A DNA stretch of 64,000 nt from Candidatus Brockarchaeota archaeon (lineage in GTDB: Archaea > Thermoproteota > EX4484-205 > JAAOZP01), in contig JAFNIX010000003.1 of the NCBI GenBank assembly GCA_017601225.1, positions 62,001 through 126,000 of the forward strand, written 5' to 3'. The position numbers were made by a program, and so were the translations under genes. The notes below the pieces were generated by a model. It worked only from the letters and a program-made list of their open reading frames with translations. It had not been told where the DNA came from and ran no database searches. Shown piece by piece: positions 51,969 through 61,108 of the stretch; within the stretch, counting starts at the first letter, position 1; each line of letters begins with the position of its first letter.

Positions 51969-52974
51969 CAGCCTCCAACGGTAGTTTAACGGGTTCCCCG
52001 GTTAATACGGATTTTAGGGCTGCGAGAACAACCTCCAGGCTTCTCAGCCCCTCCTCCCCGCTCACCGGGGGAGGCGTGTCGTTAAGCACAGATTGCACGA
52101 AGGCCTGTAACTCCAGATAGTAGCCATCCTTTTCAAACGGTGTGAACCTCTCAACCCTACCCCTCCTGTGCAGCGAGACTGTTGCGGTAGACTGGTTGTC
52201 AACCTGCAGTATCCCCCTTGTGCCAGCAACCTCCAGGAAAGTCGTGAACGGGTAGTCTTCAGGCATTATCCAGCTGCCCTCAACATACGCTATTGCGCCA
52301 TTCTTGAATTTCAAAAGGGCGTGAGTATAATCATGCGAGGAAGCGTTTCTCCTAACGTATGTCCCCCCTTGAGCGTAAACCTCTTCAATCTCACCCATAG
52401 ACCATCTCAGGAAATCAACATCATGTATGCTCATGTCGACGAAGACTCCTCCGCCCTTATTCAAATAGTCATGCCAGTTTTCCCAGGCCCAGCTTGGAAA
52501 GGCTGACTGCCTGTAGGCTCTTGCCACCGAAGGCTCCCCTATGGCGTCCTCAGTTATCAGCCTCTTAGCCAAGACGTATTCTCCCCAAAACCTCAAAACG
52601 TGTGCAACCATAAGCTTAAGCCTGCTGTCAGCTGCTCTTCGAATCATCTCCCTCGCGTCGGATAGTTTCAGCGAAATAGGTTTCTCAACAATCACATGCT
52701 TACCTTGCTCCAGGCATTTAAGCACAATATCCTTATGCGTGTAAGTCGGTGTGCAGACGTCGACGACATCCACCGTGTCGAGGCTCAGGAAACGGTCCAG
52801 CTCCTCTCCGCACTCCTGAAAACCATAGGTTTCTTCGAAAAACTTAGCCCGCTCCTTCTCAAGGTCGACGCATGCGACAAGCCTCGCCTCCGGTATCTGT
52901 CTCCACCTCTCAGCATGCGTTGAACCTATGAAGCCGCATCCAACCAGGCAGACACCTATCTTCCCGTTGCCCAT
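51955..52974 (-). CDS. Gfo/Idh/MocA-family oxidoreductase (copy 2)
   Basis: A 339-residue dehydrogenase. The Rossmann start GVCLVGCGFIGSTHAERW is standard, EKPISLKLSDAR has the conserved Lys, and GGGVFVDMSIHDVDFLRW gives the catalytic D/H motif. The second half is the usual alpha/beta dimerisation domain. It is similar in plan to inositol 2-dehydrogenase but that specificity is not proven. Middle of the operon; 23 bases downstream of copy 3 and 14-base overlap with copy 1. Confidence 0.92.
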   Translation of the reverse strand: MGNGKIGVCLVGCGFIGSTHAERWRQIPEARLVACVDLEKERAKFFEETYGFQECGEELDRFLSLDTVDVVDVCTPTYTHKDIVLKCLEQGKHVIVEKPISLKLSDAREMIRRAADSRLKLMVAHVLRFWGEYVLAKRLITEDAIGEPSVARAYRQSAFPSWAWENWHDYLNKGGGVFVDMSIHDVDFLRWSMGEIEEVYAQGGTYVRRNASSHDYTHALLKFKNGAIAYVEGSWIMPEDYPFTTFLEVAGTRGILQVDNQSTATVSLHRRGRVERFTPFEKDGYYLELQAFVQSVLNDTPPPVSGEEGLRSLEVVLAALKSVLTGEPVKLPLEADVVE

Positions 52975-52997
52975 TTAAACTGAGTCCCCCTCGGCCG

Positions 52998-54035
52998 CTA
53001 CACTTTTTCCTCATTCCCGGTGCTGGCTGACCTGTAGATCGCGTCTATGAGCCTCATCACTATAACACCGTGCTCAGGCAATGGCCCGGGGCTCGTGTTC
53101 CGCCTTATGCACTCTACGAAATGCTTCATCTCCTCCAAATACACGTTTGCCTCTTGACACTCTATCCCTGTCTCAACCCATTTACCGTCAACCTCGGTGA
53201 ACTTACAGGGCGGTGTGAGCGACGCCCCCGCCTTGTCCCCTGACAATATGATGTTGAAAGTATCATCCTTAGTGTAAAGAGCCCAGCTTGTCTCCAGATA
53301 CATGACTCCACCCCCCTCCAGCCTTATGAGCGCGACTGCAAGGTCCTCTACGTCGAAGGGTCCTCCGGGCTCAGGTATCCCCCATCCTCCAAGACACTTG
53401 TTCTGCGTCCCAAGCTTTGAGAAAGTGTATCCCTTAGCAGAAACCGGCCTTGGAAAATCCTGCAGCCAGAGGGCAAGATCCAGGACGTGCGGCCCAAGGT
53501 CTATCAGCGGGCCTCCTCCTGAAAAAGCCTTAGTGGTGAACCAGCTGCCCATGCCCGGTATGCCGGCTCTCCTCAGCAAGGTTATCTTAGTGAAGTAAAC
53601 ACTGCCAAGCTCGCCTCCGAGAACCACGTTTCTAATCGCCTTAGAATCGTTTCTGAATCTCTGACACATGCCGAGCATCAGGATTTTCCCAGACTTGTTC
53701 CTCGCCTCAACCATTTTCTCCGCCTCTCCAGCATTCATAGCCATAGGCTTCTCGCAGAAAACGTGTACACCCCTGTTCAACGCATCTATAGTCATCTTCG
53801 CGTGCAGATAGTTTGGCGTAGCTATGATCACAGCGTCCGGCTGCTCCCGGTCAAGCATCTCCACGTAATCCTCGTAAACCTTCTCCACACCATGCTCCTC
53901 CGCCAGCGCCTTAGCCCTTTCAAGCCTTATGTCAACGATTGCTGAAAGCTCAGCCTCCTCAATCGACTTTACACTGTTCGCATGCACCGTCCCTATGCAT
54001 CCCGCTCCTATTAGCCCGATCCTCAGCTTGCCCAT
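52998..54035 (-). CDS. Gfo/Idh/MocA-family oxidoreductase (copy 3)
   Basis: A 345-residue dehydrogenase with RIGLIGAGCIGTVHANSV for NAD(P), EKPMAMNAGEAE with the conserved Lys and GGGPLIDLGPHVLDLALWL for the active-site Asp/His. First gene of the five-gene minus-strand operon. A minus-strand TATA-like ATAAATATATC near 54052-54062 lies about 22 bases before the ATG, suggesting a near-leaderless start. Divergence from copies 1 and 2 suggests each handles a different step or sugar. Confidence 0.92.
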   Translation of the reverse strand: MGKLRIGLIGAGCIGTVHANSVKSIEEAELSAIVDIRLERAKALAEEHGVEKVYEDYVEMLDREQPDAVIIATPNYLHAKMTIDALNRGVHVFCEKPMAMNAGEAEKMVEARNKSGKILMLGMCQRFRNDSKAIRNVVLGGELGSVYFTKITLLRRAGIPGMGSWFTTKAFSGGGPLIDLGPHVLDLALWLQDFPRPVSAKGYTFSKLGTQNKCLGGWGIPEPGGPFDVEDLAVALIRLEGGGVMYLETSWALYTKDDTFNIILSGDKAGASLTPPCKFTEVDGKWVETGIECQEANVYLEEMKHFVECIRRNTSPGPLPEHGVIVMRLIDAIYRSASTGNEEKV

Positions 54036-54076
54036 ACAATTAGGCTCTCAAAAGATATATTTATGGATTATGACAT

Positions 54077-54240
54077 CCTCCTGATTGTTTAAGCAGGAGG
54101 TTCCCGGTTCGTCGCCCTCAGGGCTCATCCTGCCGGGTTATGGGCTGTGTCAAGCCAGCCCCTGCCATAGGCATATTGCCCATGGCTCGCTTCATAATGT
54201 TCATCGCGCCGTTGTAGTCTGCGTTGCAAGTGTAGCTGAT
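54077..54240 (-). mobile_element. IS200/IS605-family 3' end with TnpB C-terminus and terminal hairpin
   Basis: On the minus strand 54240-54118 encodes YTCNADYNGAMNIMKRA and GLTQPITRQDEP followed by TGA. The C-x-ADxNGAxNI pattern is the RuvC-III/zinc-finger end of TnpB. Downstream, CCTCCTG (54077-54083) and CAGGAGG (54094-54100) make a 7-bp hairpin near GACATCC, as in right ends of this family. Upstream a TAG stops the frame. Only the last 40 residues and right end remain. Confidence 0.72.
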
Positions 54241-54341
54241 TTCCTATAACAACACCGAAAGCAAGCATGGAGACTAAAACCGGATTAATGGATTTAGAGA
54301 GGAGGCAAACTATTTAAACAGTTGAGAAGATTACTTACCTG

Positions 54342-54908
54342 ATGATGAAGGTTTACAGGCTCCTAGGTTTTTCAAGCGCTTTAGCCGCTTATCCTTTCAT
54401 ACTGGCTTCAATAATCCTGTCTCCATGGTTCAACCCGTATAACAATGCTTTAAGCGACCTTGGGAATATTGCTCGCAACGGCTGGGTCGCATACCTTTAT
54501 AATTTCGGACTGGTTTTCGCAGGGTTTCTCATAGGGTTTTTCGGAGTATTAGTCTCGATGAGATACCGCTCATGGAGATATCTCTGCTGGTCAATCCTGC
54601 TTACAGTAGCCGGCTTCGACCTTGCGCTCATCGGCTTCTTCCCGGAGGACGCTGGAAGAATACACATGGTGGTTTCAACAATATTCTTCATCTCAATAAT
54701 CCTCGTCATGCTTGCATACGGCTTCTGCTCCAAGCATCTGGGTTCACCGGCGACGGGTGCAGCTGCCTTCCTTCTGGGCTTCATCTCAACACTGGTTTGG
54801 ATTGTTGAATGGCCCTGGCGGGGTGTTGCGATTCAGGAGGCTGTTGCTTCTTTGTCAGCATCCACGTGGCTGATAATGGTTTTGCTGCAAGGCTTCAAGC
54901 AGGCGTGA
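54342..54908 (+). CDS. DUF998-family membrane protein
   Basis: A 188-residue protein with six hydrophobic helices. The external loop NPYNNALSDLGNIARNGW between helices 1 and 2 and FPEDAGRIHMVVST before helix 4 are the DUF998 signatures, with conserved Asp and His. The family is widespread in archaea and of unknown function. Transcribed alone, convergent with the GH1 gene (7-base gap). Confidence 0.85.
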   Translation: MMKVYRLLGFSSALAAYPFILASIILSPWFNPYNNALSDLGNIARNGWVAYLYNFGLVFAGFLIGFFGVLVSMRYRSWRYLCWSILLTVAGFDLALIGFFPEDAGRIHMVVSTIFFISIILVMLAYGFCSKHLGSPATGAAAFLLGFISTLVWIVEWPWRGVAIQEAVASLSASTWLIMVLLQGFKQA

Positions 54909-54915
54909 AAACCTG

Positions 54916-56403
54916 TTAAACCAGGATATTAGGATAATTTGCGTATTCAGCCAGGTACTCGGGTATCGCGTTGTTCATGACGATGTCGCGGTAAACGTAG
55001 GCGCTTGGCCTCGGGTGTCTTTTCTTAGTATTCATGTCAACGTATATCAGGCCGAATCTTTTGCTGAAGCCGGAGGCCCATTCAAGGTTGTCTATCAGGC
55101 TCCAGTGAAGGTAGCCGATCACGTTTAAACCATCCTCCCTAATTGCTTTCAAAAGATTATGCAGGTGGGAAACAATAAACCATGCCCGGTGTCTATCTTT
55201 AGAGTCAGCTATCCCGTTTTCACAGACTATTAGCGGTTTCCCGTATTCCTTGTAAATGCTTAAAGCCCTCCTGATCCCCTCGGGATATATCTCCCAACCT
55301 GTTTCCGAAGTGGGTCTTCCCGCTGCAGACTTCGAATCAGGCTGGCAGGTATACCCGTAATTACTCTCAGCCTTAAAGTAAGGAGGGTTGTCAACATGCT
55401 TGACAACGTTCCTCGTATAATAGTTGACCCCTATCCAGTCAACCCTGTTCCCTAGGTCCTCTCTCTTCACCTCCTCCCGCGTCAAACCAGTTTTTAAAAC
55501 ACCGTGGACTATGGCTCTGAAAAACCATTTCGTCGAATACTCGTCGCATGCTTCAGCAGCCTTCCTGTCTTCATCCGAGTCTGTAAGGGGCTCAGCGGGA
55601 GCTGTAGCATATATTATTCCAACCTTTGCCTTCCTTCCAGCAATCCTCTTTATCTGGTCGTATGCTCTGGCGTGCGCCTGAGTAAGGTTGAAAGCCACCT
55701 TGGCAACCGCGTTCAAATCCCTCAAGCCCGGTGGAAAATTACCTCCCAAGTATCCTACGCTCCACGTGACATTAGGCTCGTTCAATGTGCTCCACATGTC
55801 CACAACGTTATGGAACTTCCATGCGACGTAGGCTGCGAACTTGGCGAACTCCACGACGGTGTCTTCATCAAACCATCCTCTAGGCCCATCTTTAAGGCCA
55901 GTATCCCTAACTATTATGGGGTTATGGACCCATGTTGGAAGAGGCCAATGGTAAAGGTTCAGTATCAGCTTAATCCCCCTCTCCTTCAAGTCTCGAAAAA
56001 TCTTCGCGTAGTGTTTAACCGCCTGCTTGTTAGCTAGAGAATCTAGCTTTCTAAGGCTTTGCTCGCTGACCTCCACGTCCTTTACCCCCTCGCTGTCGGA
56101 AACCACTGAAACCTTTACTTCACGGGTTGACCTGGGGAAAATCCTGCTCCACTCCGGGTTTGTGCGCCAAGTGTTAAGACCCATCCATTCAGCCCAGCCG
56201 TGGTCAATCTCGTAAAGGTCCCAGTAGCCGGGCCCGTTCTCAGGCGGGTCTCCGCTCACAATCTTAGACTCTATGTTTTTCTCGTCGTGGAGCCAGACGT
56301 ACCAGTCACTATTGGGATCAAGAGAGTCTTTAGACACGCCCATTTCATATTGGAACGCCGCCATGGATATTCCCCACATGAATCTTTTCGGAAACCTGTT
56401 CAT
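54916..56403 (-). CDS. GH1-family beta-glycosidase
   Basis: About 495 residues from the ATG at 56403, preceded by AGGAG; the frame also opens to TTG at 56427. The start FPKRFMWGISMAAFQYEMG is the GH1 signature. The acid/base glutamate is in TLNEPN and the nucleophile in VCENGIAD; glucose-binding WSLIDNLEWASGF is present. This is the plan of Sulfolobus LacS-like beta-glucosidase/galactosidase. No signal peptide: cytosolic cleavage of imported disaccharides. A minus-strand TATA near 56431 fits. Confidence 0.95.
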   Translation of the reverse strand: MNRFPKRFMWGISMAAFQYEMGVSKDSLDPNSDWYVWLHDEKNIESKIVSGDPPENGPGYWDLYEIDHGWAEWMGLNTWRTNPEWSRIFPRSTREVKVSVVSDSEGVKDVEVSEQSLRKLDSLANKQAVKHYAKIFRDLKERGIKLILNLYHWPLPTWVHNPIIVRDTGLKDGPRGWFDEDTVVEFAKFAAYVAWKFHNVVDMWSTLNEPNVTWSVGYLGGNFPPGLRDLNAVAKVAFNLTQAHARAYDQIKRIAGRKAKVGIIYATAPAEPLTDSDEDRKAAEACDEYSTKWFFRAIVHGVLKTGLTREEVKREDLGNRVDWIGVNYYTRNVVKHVDNPPYFKAESNYGYTCQPDSKSAAGRPTSETGWEIYPEGIRRALSIYKEYGKPLIVCENGIADSKDRHRAWFIVSHLHNLLKAIREDGLNVIGYLHWSLIDNLEWASGFSKRFGLIYVDMNTKKRHPRPSAYVYRDIVMNNAIPEYLAEYANYPNILV

Positions 56404-56567
56404 TTCGAAGCTCCTAATGTTTTTCAATTATATAAGTTTATGGGTTTGTTTAGACAACTATTTCCCAATAGTCAACTTTTATAGATGTTTCGACAGGATG
56501 AAAAGGCGGCTGCGACCAGAGTCTGGAAAACATCTAAGTGCTACAAATAATGCTCACCAGACTAATA

Positions 56568-56582
56568 ACTCTTATATGTATG
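56568..56582 (+). promoter_or_regulatory. promoter of zinc-type dehydrogenase
   Basis: CTCTTATATGTATG has a TATA element about 27 bases before the ATG at 56601, giving a leaderless transcript. Diverges from the GH1 promoter 130 bases away. Confidence 0.45.
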
Positions 56583-56600
56583 GGTTGACTATGCTTCACC

Positions 56601-57623
56601 ATGAAGGCTGCATGCCTGTTTGGAGTTGGAGACCTAAGGGTAGTCGAGAAGGATATTCCGAAGATATCTGAAGACGAGGTTCTCATACAGGTTGGCGCAT
56701 GCGGAATATGCGGCACCGATCTGCATTTCTACAAGGGGGAGTGGAAAGTTAACACGCCGTTAGTCTTAGGACACGAGTTCTCAGGCATCGTTGTTCAAAC
56801 AGGCTCTCAAGTAGCCACTATTCAAAGAGGAGACCGCGTTGTCGCTGAGCCGAATATAGTCTGCGGGAAATGCAAGTATTGCAGGATGAGTGAGAGGAAC
56901 TTCTTCTGCGAAAACCTTCAGGCAATAGGCGTCACGGTCGACGGTGCTTTCGCGGAATATGTTAAGGCTCCTGAACGAAACGTGTACAGGTTTCCCAGCT
57001 GGATGTCGATGGAGGAGGCTGCTTTAATCGAGCCCTTAGCATGCGTAATCAGGGGTCTTGACAACGTTAAGATCCCGGTGGCGAGCAGCGTGGCGGTTGT
57101 TGGAACGGGGCCGATAGGCCTGCTCATGGTTCAGATGGTTAAACACTATGGTGCAGCGAAGATCATTGCTCTAGACGTTGTCGAGGAGAGGCTTAAGCTG
57201 GCTGAGGAGCTTGGCGCGACCCGCGTTGTAAACCCTGGGAAAGAAGATCCTGAGAAGGCTGTTCTCGATGAGACTGAGGGCATTGGGGCTGATGTTTCGA
57301 TCGAGTGTGTCGGAAGCTCCCAAGCTGTGGACGCGGCGTTCAGGCTTGCAAGGAGGGGAGGCAGGCTGCTGATATTCGGTGTTGCTCCGGAGCATGATGT
57401 TTGGCAGGTTAAACCCTTCGAGATATACAATAAGGAAGTGTCCATATTCGCCTCCTATCGGAGTCCCTATACTTTTCAAAGGGCTGTTAACATTGCGTCG
57501 TCAGGAAGGATCAAGCTTAAACCAATAATATCGCATATTCATAGGCTTGACGAGATAGTTGAGGTTTTCAACGAGCTGGCTGGTAAAAGGAAGCAGGCGA
57601 TAAAGGTTCTGATAAAGCCCTGA
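56601..57623 (+). CDS. zinc-dependent alcohol/polyol dehydrogenase
   Basis: A 340-residue medium-chain dehydrogenase. Catalytic zinc ligands C37, H58 and E59 lie in CGICGTD and GHEFSG; the structural zinc motif CGKCKYC with a fourth Cys at about 103 is complete; the NAD fold has VVGTGPIGLLMVQM. Relatives are sorbitol, threonine and glucose dehydrogenases. It is beside GH1 and Gfo/Idh genes, so sugar or polyol oxidation is likely. Confidence 0.92.
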   Translation: MKAACLFGVGDLRVVEKDIPKISEDEVLIQVGACGICGTDLHFYKGEWKVNTPLVLGHEFSGIVVQTGSQVATIQRGDRVVAEPNIVCGKCKYCRMSERNFFCENLQAIGVTVDGAFAEYVKAPERNVYRFPSWMSMEEAALIEPLACVIRGLDNVKIPVASSVAVVGTGPIGLLMVQMVKHYGAAKIIALDVVEERLKLAEELGATRVVNPGKEDPEKAVLDETEGIGADVSIECVGSSQAVDAAFRLARRGGRLLIFGVAPEHDVWQVKPFEIYNKEVSIFASYRSPYTFQRAVNIASSGRIKLKPIISHIHRLDEIVEVFNELAGKRKQAIKVLIKP

Positions 57624-57689
57624 GTCTCCAGACGTAGGGTAAGAATTGTACGAAAGAAAACTTTTATTTTAAAGGCGGATGTAAACATC

Positions 57690-58640
57690 ATGCGAAGAAG
57701 GGTTGCAATCCTGGTTGAAAAAGGCAGGATAGATCTTGTTGAGGAAGAAATCCCAAGCTTAGGTGAAAAGGATGTGTTGATCAAAGTTAAGGCCTGCGGC
57801 ATATGCACCGGTGACCTTTACGGTTTCTCAGGCTATCCTGTCTGGTTTAAACTACCCTCCCCATTAGGCCACGAGCCTGCTGGAGAGATTGTTGAAGTCG
57901 GGGCCAACGTGTCAAGATTTTCAAAGGGTGACCGTGTCACTGCTTTAGGAGGCCCAGGTTTCTCAGACTTCGTGCTAGTGGATGAAAGACAGGTGGAAAA
58001 GATTCCGGAGAATATTTCCTTCGAACATGCGATAGGGGAGCCGCTTGCATGCGTGGTTAACGCTGTGAGGCTTGCCCACCCAAAGTTCGGCGATGATGTT
58101 GCAGTCGTCGGCACCGGTTTCATGGGGCTGCTTCTCGTTCAGGCTTTGAGCCGTCTAGGCTTAAGAAACCTTGCTGGCGTCGACGTGAACAGTGACAGGC
58201 TTAGGCTTGCTGAACACTATGGTGCGAACATTACTTTAAATCCGAAGGAGAGGGATGTTGCAGAGGAAACCCTCGCTATAACAGGGGGTAAAGGGTTTGA
58301 CGTGGTGATTGAGGCCACTGGAAACCCTGGGGGCGTTGGGTTAGCAACCAGACTGGTTACGCAGAAGGGTAGGCTGGCTATATTCAGCTACCATCCTAAC
58401 CCGGTTTCAGTAGACCTGAGGGAATGGGATTCGAAAGGATTGGAGGTAATAATGACGAGCCCATCGAGAGCGGAGGACATGAGGAAGAATTTTAAAATAG
58501 CTGTAGAAATGCTTTCAAAAGGAGTGTTTAGTCTTGAGAGGCTTATTACTCACAAGTGGAGCCTCAACGATATTCAGAAAGCTTTTGAATACGCCGCTGA
58601 AAAACCATCGAATTACATAAAAGGAGTTATAGTCCCGTGA
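57690..58640 (+). CDS. zinc-type dehydrogenase lacking structural zinc site
   Basis: A 316-residue medium-chain dehydrogenase. CGICTGD and PLGHEPAGE hold the catalytic zinc ligands and VVGTGFMGLLLVQAL the cofactor loop. The four-cysteine lobe found in its neighbour is absent: after GDRVTALG the chain goes directly to GPGFSDFVLV, shortening the protein by about 25 residues. Same family and direction as the upstream gene, 66 bases apart with its own TATA (ACTTTTATTTTAA). Substrate unknown, probably a sugar or polyol. Confidence 0.9.
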   Translation: MRRRVAILVEKGRIDLVEEEIPSLGEKDVLIKVKACGICTGDLYGFSGYPVWFKLPSPLGHEPAGEIVEVGANVSRFSKGDRVTALGGPGFSDFVLVDERQVEKIPENISFEHAIGEPLACVVNAVRLAHPKFGDDVAVVGTGFMGLLLVQALSRLGLRNLAGVDVNSDRLRLAEHYGANITLNPKERDVAEETLAITGGKGFDVVIEATGNPGGVGLATRLVTQKGRLAIFSYHPNPVSVDLREWDSKGLEVIMTSPSRAEDMRKNFKIAVEMLSKGVFSLERLITHKWSLNDIQKAFEYAAEKPSNYIKGVIVP

Positions 58641-58809
58641 ATTTGAGTTGAACAGCTTGTTTAGAAATAGTTATTCGCGTAATGGATAGTTCTCTTTAGT
58701 CTGCATAGGTTCATCCGGCTTAGTGGTGTAATCGCTTCAAAACCCTTAAGCGGGCTATCCGTTGTCTTCACGCTTAAGTTTTCGGATCGGGAAAACGTCT
58801 GCAAGGATT

Positions 58810-60411
58810 TTATTTAACAGGGAATGCTTCTTGCTCAATAGTCCGAAGGGCCCATGATATTTTTCTCTGGAGGCTCTTAGAGTATATTTTGCTCCAGTCG
58901 AAGCAGGTTTTTCTACTCCACTCCAAGTATATTCTCGGGTCTATGTAGCTGTTTAGGCTTGTGTTAAGATTATAGTCTCTAGTTCTCCTCATGAGTTCAA
59001 GCTTAATCCTCTCCTTCTGAAGCTTCTCCCTCAGCTTTTTCAGCCTTCTCCTACGCGCCTTAGTCGGCTTCTCCTTGAGAATCCTTTTCGCCTCCTCTAT
59101 TTCGCCAAGGACTTTCCTAACCCTTTCCACCTGCTTCTCGAGGCGCTGACTCCAGTTCTTGGGAAGCGTCCTCTTATGGTTTAGAGTCTTAGCCGCCTCC
59201 AGGTTTGCCAGCTTCGCTATGAAGAGCTTCTTATACTCAGGGTCCTCCGGGCGCGTTTTAAACTCGTACAGTTTTTCAAGCACTGCTTTCGAAGCATAGT
59301 ATGTTCTGAATATTTTCGAGGTTAAGCCGGGCATGGCTTTAGACAGAAACTCGTTAACATGCTCAGACCTGAGTTTTGGAAAAAGCCTTTTCCCAGGAGT
59401 TTTTTCAACCAGTTCCTTAAGGTTCTTGACGACAACCGGGGGAAGCTTAACCGTGCGGTGGAACCGTACAGCCGCCTTGCCTAGGAAATTGAACTCGACA
59501 GTATCCTCATCCAATATCTTAATGTTGTTTTTAGTCAGGGTTGTAACCCCTTTCGTATCCAGCTCATCCCTATCCTTCTCGTCTCCAACCCTGAGCTTAA
59601 GAAGGTCTATGAGGAAGATGGCTGTCGCCACCTGTCTTTCAAACTCGTCCTCAGACTCTAAGCCTTTCCTCACAAGCTGCTTTATCTTATCCAGATTATC
59701 CTCAAGCCTCATAGCCATGTCGAACTTGCTCCTCTCCCTCTCCTGTTTAACAGGAGCAGTCTCTCCAACCCACAGGTACTTCATTTTCCCAGTAAGCTTA
59801 TCCTTCCACCTGGCTATCCAGAGGGCATCCGGATCCCAAACCCTCCCGCCCCATGAACCCCCATCTGGAACCGGCGGCGTCGGAGCGTCAGGGGAAAGGT
59901 TCAGAGTAATATCCTCATACTTCACCCTGGGCTTCCACCTCCCCCTTAAAGGATGCTTGCCCTTCCCGACGAATATGCACGGCGGCTCAACAGTATACCT
60001 TATCTCCACCTTTTCACCGTCTATCAGAGCGTAGCCGTATTTCTGCTTAAGCTCCTCTCTGAGAAGCTTTCTCTTCTCGCTTAAGGCTTTCCTCTCCTCC
60101 TTGCTCATTCTTTCCTTCAACTGTTTCTCCTCCTCGACCCATTGTTTGACCTCTGAGAAATCTATAGGGTCGTTCTGAGTTAAGCCGTTGATCCCTAGCG
60201 CGGCGTAGAAGTCTTTTAGAAAGTTTTTCACAAAAACCTTGTCCTCCAATCTTTCAGGAGGCTGCTTAGCGAAGGACACCGCCATCTCCTCCTGCTCAGG
60301 AGTCAGCTTAATCCTCTCCCCGTTTACCCTGATTGAAAGCCCCTTGTACTCGTAGGGCGGGATGAACACTCCGTTATGAACCAGTTGTTTCATGAAGCTT
60401 GTTTCGGTCAT
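58810..60411 (-). CDS. DNA topoisomerase IB, eukaryote type
   Basis: A 533-residue type IB topoisomerase. The N-terminal core begins near GLSIRVNGERI, and the catalytic residues all appear: Arg in KLRVGDEKD, Lys in FLGKAAVRFH, Arg in KIFRTYYAS, His in LNHKRT and the nucleophile Tyr489 in NSYIDPR. A charged helical linker (~400-470) precedes the Tyr domain, as in the human enzyme but shorter. It relaxes supercoils without ATP. In archaea the enzyme is known from Thaumarchaeota, Aigarchaeota and Bathyarchaeota, which is the best lineage clue in the window. Confidence 0.95.
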   Translation of the reverse strand: MTETSFMKQLVHNGVFIPPYEYKGLSIRVNGERIKLTPEQEEMAVSFAKQPPERLEDKVFVKNFLKDFYAALGINGLTQNDPIDFSEVKQWVEEEKQLKERMSKEERKALSEKRKLLREELKQKYGYALIDGEKVEIRYTVEPPCIFVGKGKHPLRGRWKPRVKYEDITLNLSPDAPTPPVPDGGSWGGRVWDPDALWIARWKDKLTGKMKYLWVGETAPVKQERERSKFDMAMRLEDNLDKIKQLVRKGLESEDEFERQVATAIFLIDLLKLRVGDEKDRDELDTKGVTTLTKNNIKILDEDTVEFNFLGKAAVRFHRTVKLPPVVVKNLKELVEKTPGKRLFPKLRSEHVNEFLSKAMPGLTSKIFRTYYASKAVLEKLYEFKTRPEDPEYKKLFIAKLANLEAAKTLNHKRTLPKNWSQRLEKQVERVRKVLGEIEEAKRILKEKPTKARRRRLKKLREKLQKERIKLELMRRTRDYNLNTSLNSYIDPRIYLEWSRKTCFDWSKIYSKSLQRKISWALRTIEQEAFPVK

Positions 60412-60490
60412 GTCTTGCGAGGGGGTTAAAAAGTTTCCTCCTGAAACACGGGGTAAAACTTTTATACATCTCTCTTTGCTTTCCAGAAAG

Positions 60491-61075
60491 CTATTTAAAG
60501 CTTTTCACAACCATCCCTATTTGCAGCCAGTCTTCAACCATCGCTTCAGAAACGCCTGGATTATAGAGAGCGGTGGCAGGGTGATACGACGGTATGAGCT
60601 TGAAGCTCCCGTAGGATAGGGTGTTCACGTTGAAAACCTTCCCGTGAATGCTTCCCATGGACGCTGGCTTAATGTTAAACTTTCTGAACAGCGTGTTAGT
60701 GGCAACGTTGCCCAGCGTGACGATCACCCTGGGCCTTATGGACCTTATCTGCACGCTTAAATACGGGAAGCATGCTTCAATCTCATCGTCCGCAGGCTCC
60801 CTGTTGCCTGGGGGACGGCATTTGACAACGTTAGTCACGTAAACGCTGCTCCTCTCCAAGCCGGCTGCCTTCAACAGTTTCTCGTTCAGAAACTTTCCCG
60901 CCTGGCCCACGAAGGGCCTGCCCTCCCTATCCTCGTTGAAGCCCGGGGCCTCCCCTATTAGCATCACGCTCGCCTTCAAATCCCCGTCGCCGAAGACGAC
61001 GTTGGTCCTAGCCTCGCTAAGCCTGCACCTGGTGCAACGCAACGCTTGTTTCAACGCTTCTTCAAGCTCGTTCAA
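60491..61075 (-). CDS. udg: family 4 uracil-DNA glycosylase
   Basis: A 194-residue type IV (UDGa) glycosylase that removes uracil from DNA. Motif 1 is GEAPGFNEDREGRPFVG, the [4Fe-4S] ligands are in ALRCTRC near the N-terminus, KCRPPGNREP and FP, and motif 2 is SYHPATALYNP. Length is typical of thermophilic archaeal UDG. Located between WrbA and Topo IB genes on the same strand, 33 and 79 bases apart, so possibly a small DNA-maintenance transcript. Confidence 0.93.
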   Translation of the reverse strand: MNELEEALKQALRCTRCRLSEARTNVVFGDGDLKASVMLIGEAPGFNEDREGRPFVGQAGKFLNEKLLKAAGLERSSVYVTNVVKCRPPGNREPADDEIEACFPYLSVQIRSIRPRVIVTLGNVATNTLFRKFNIKPASMGSIHGKVFNVNTLSYGSFKLIPSYHPATALYNPGVSEAMVEDWLQIGMVVKSFK

Positions 61076-61108
61076 CGCTTCTTCAACTTCCGCAGCGAGA
61101 TATGAATT

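Noticed and set aside
25299-54176. Shared 16-mer TGCCATAGGCATATTG at 25299 and in the TnpB remnant at 54162
   Set aside because: One match of this length is near what chance gives in a window of this size, and its origin differs (operator-like site versus coding NMPMA).
59333-60034. 233-codon open frame on the plus strand
   Set aside because: Fully antisense to the well-supported Topo IB gene; the translation is Ser/Leu-rich with no domain, a typical shadow frame.
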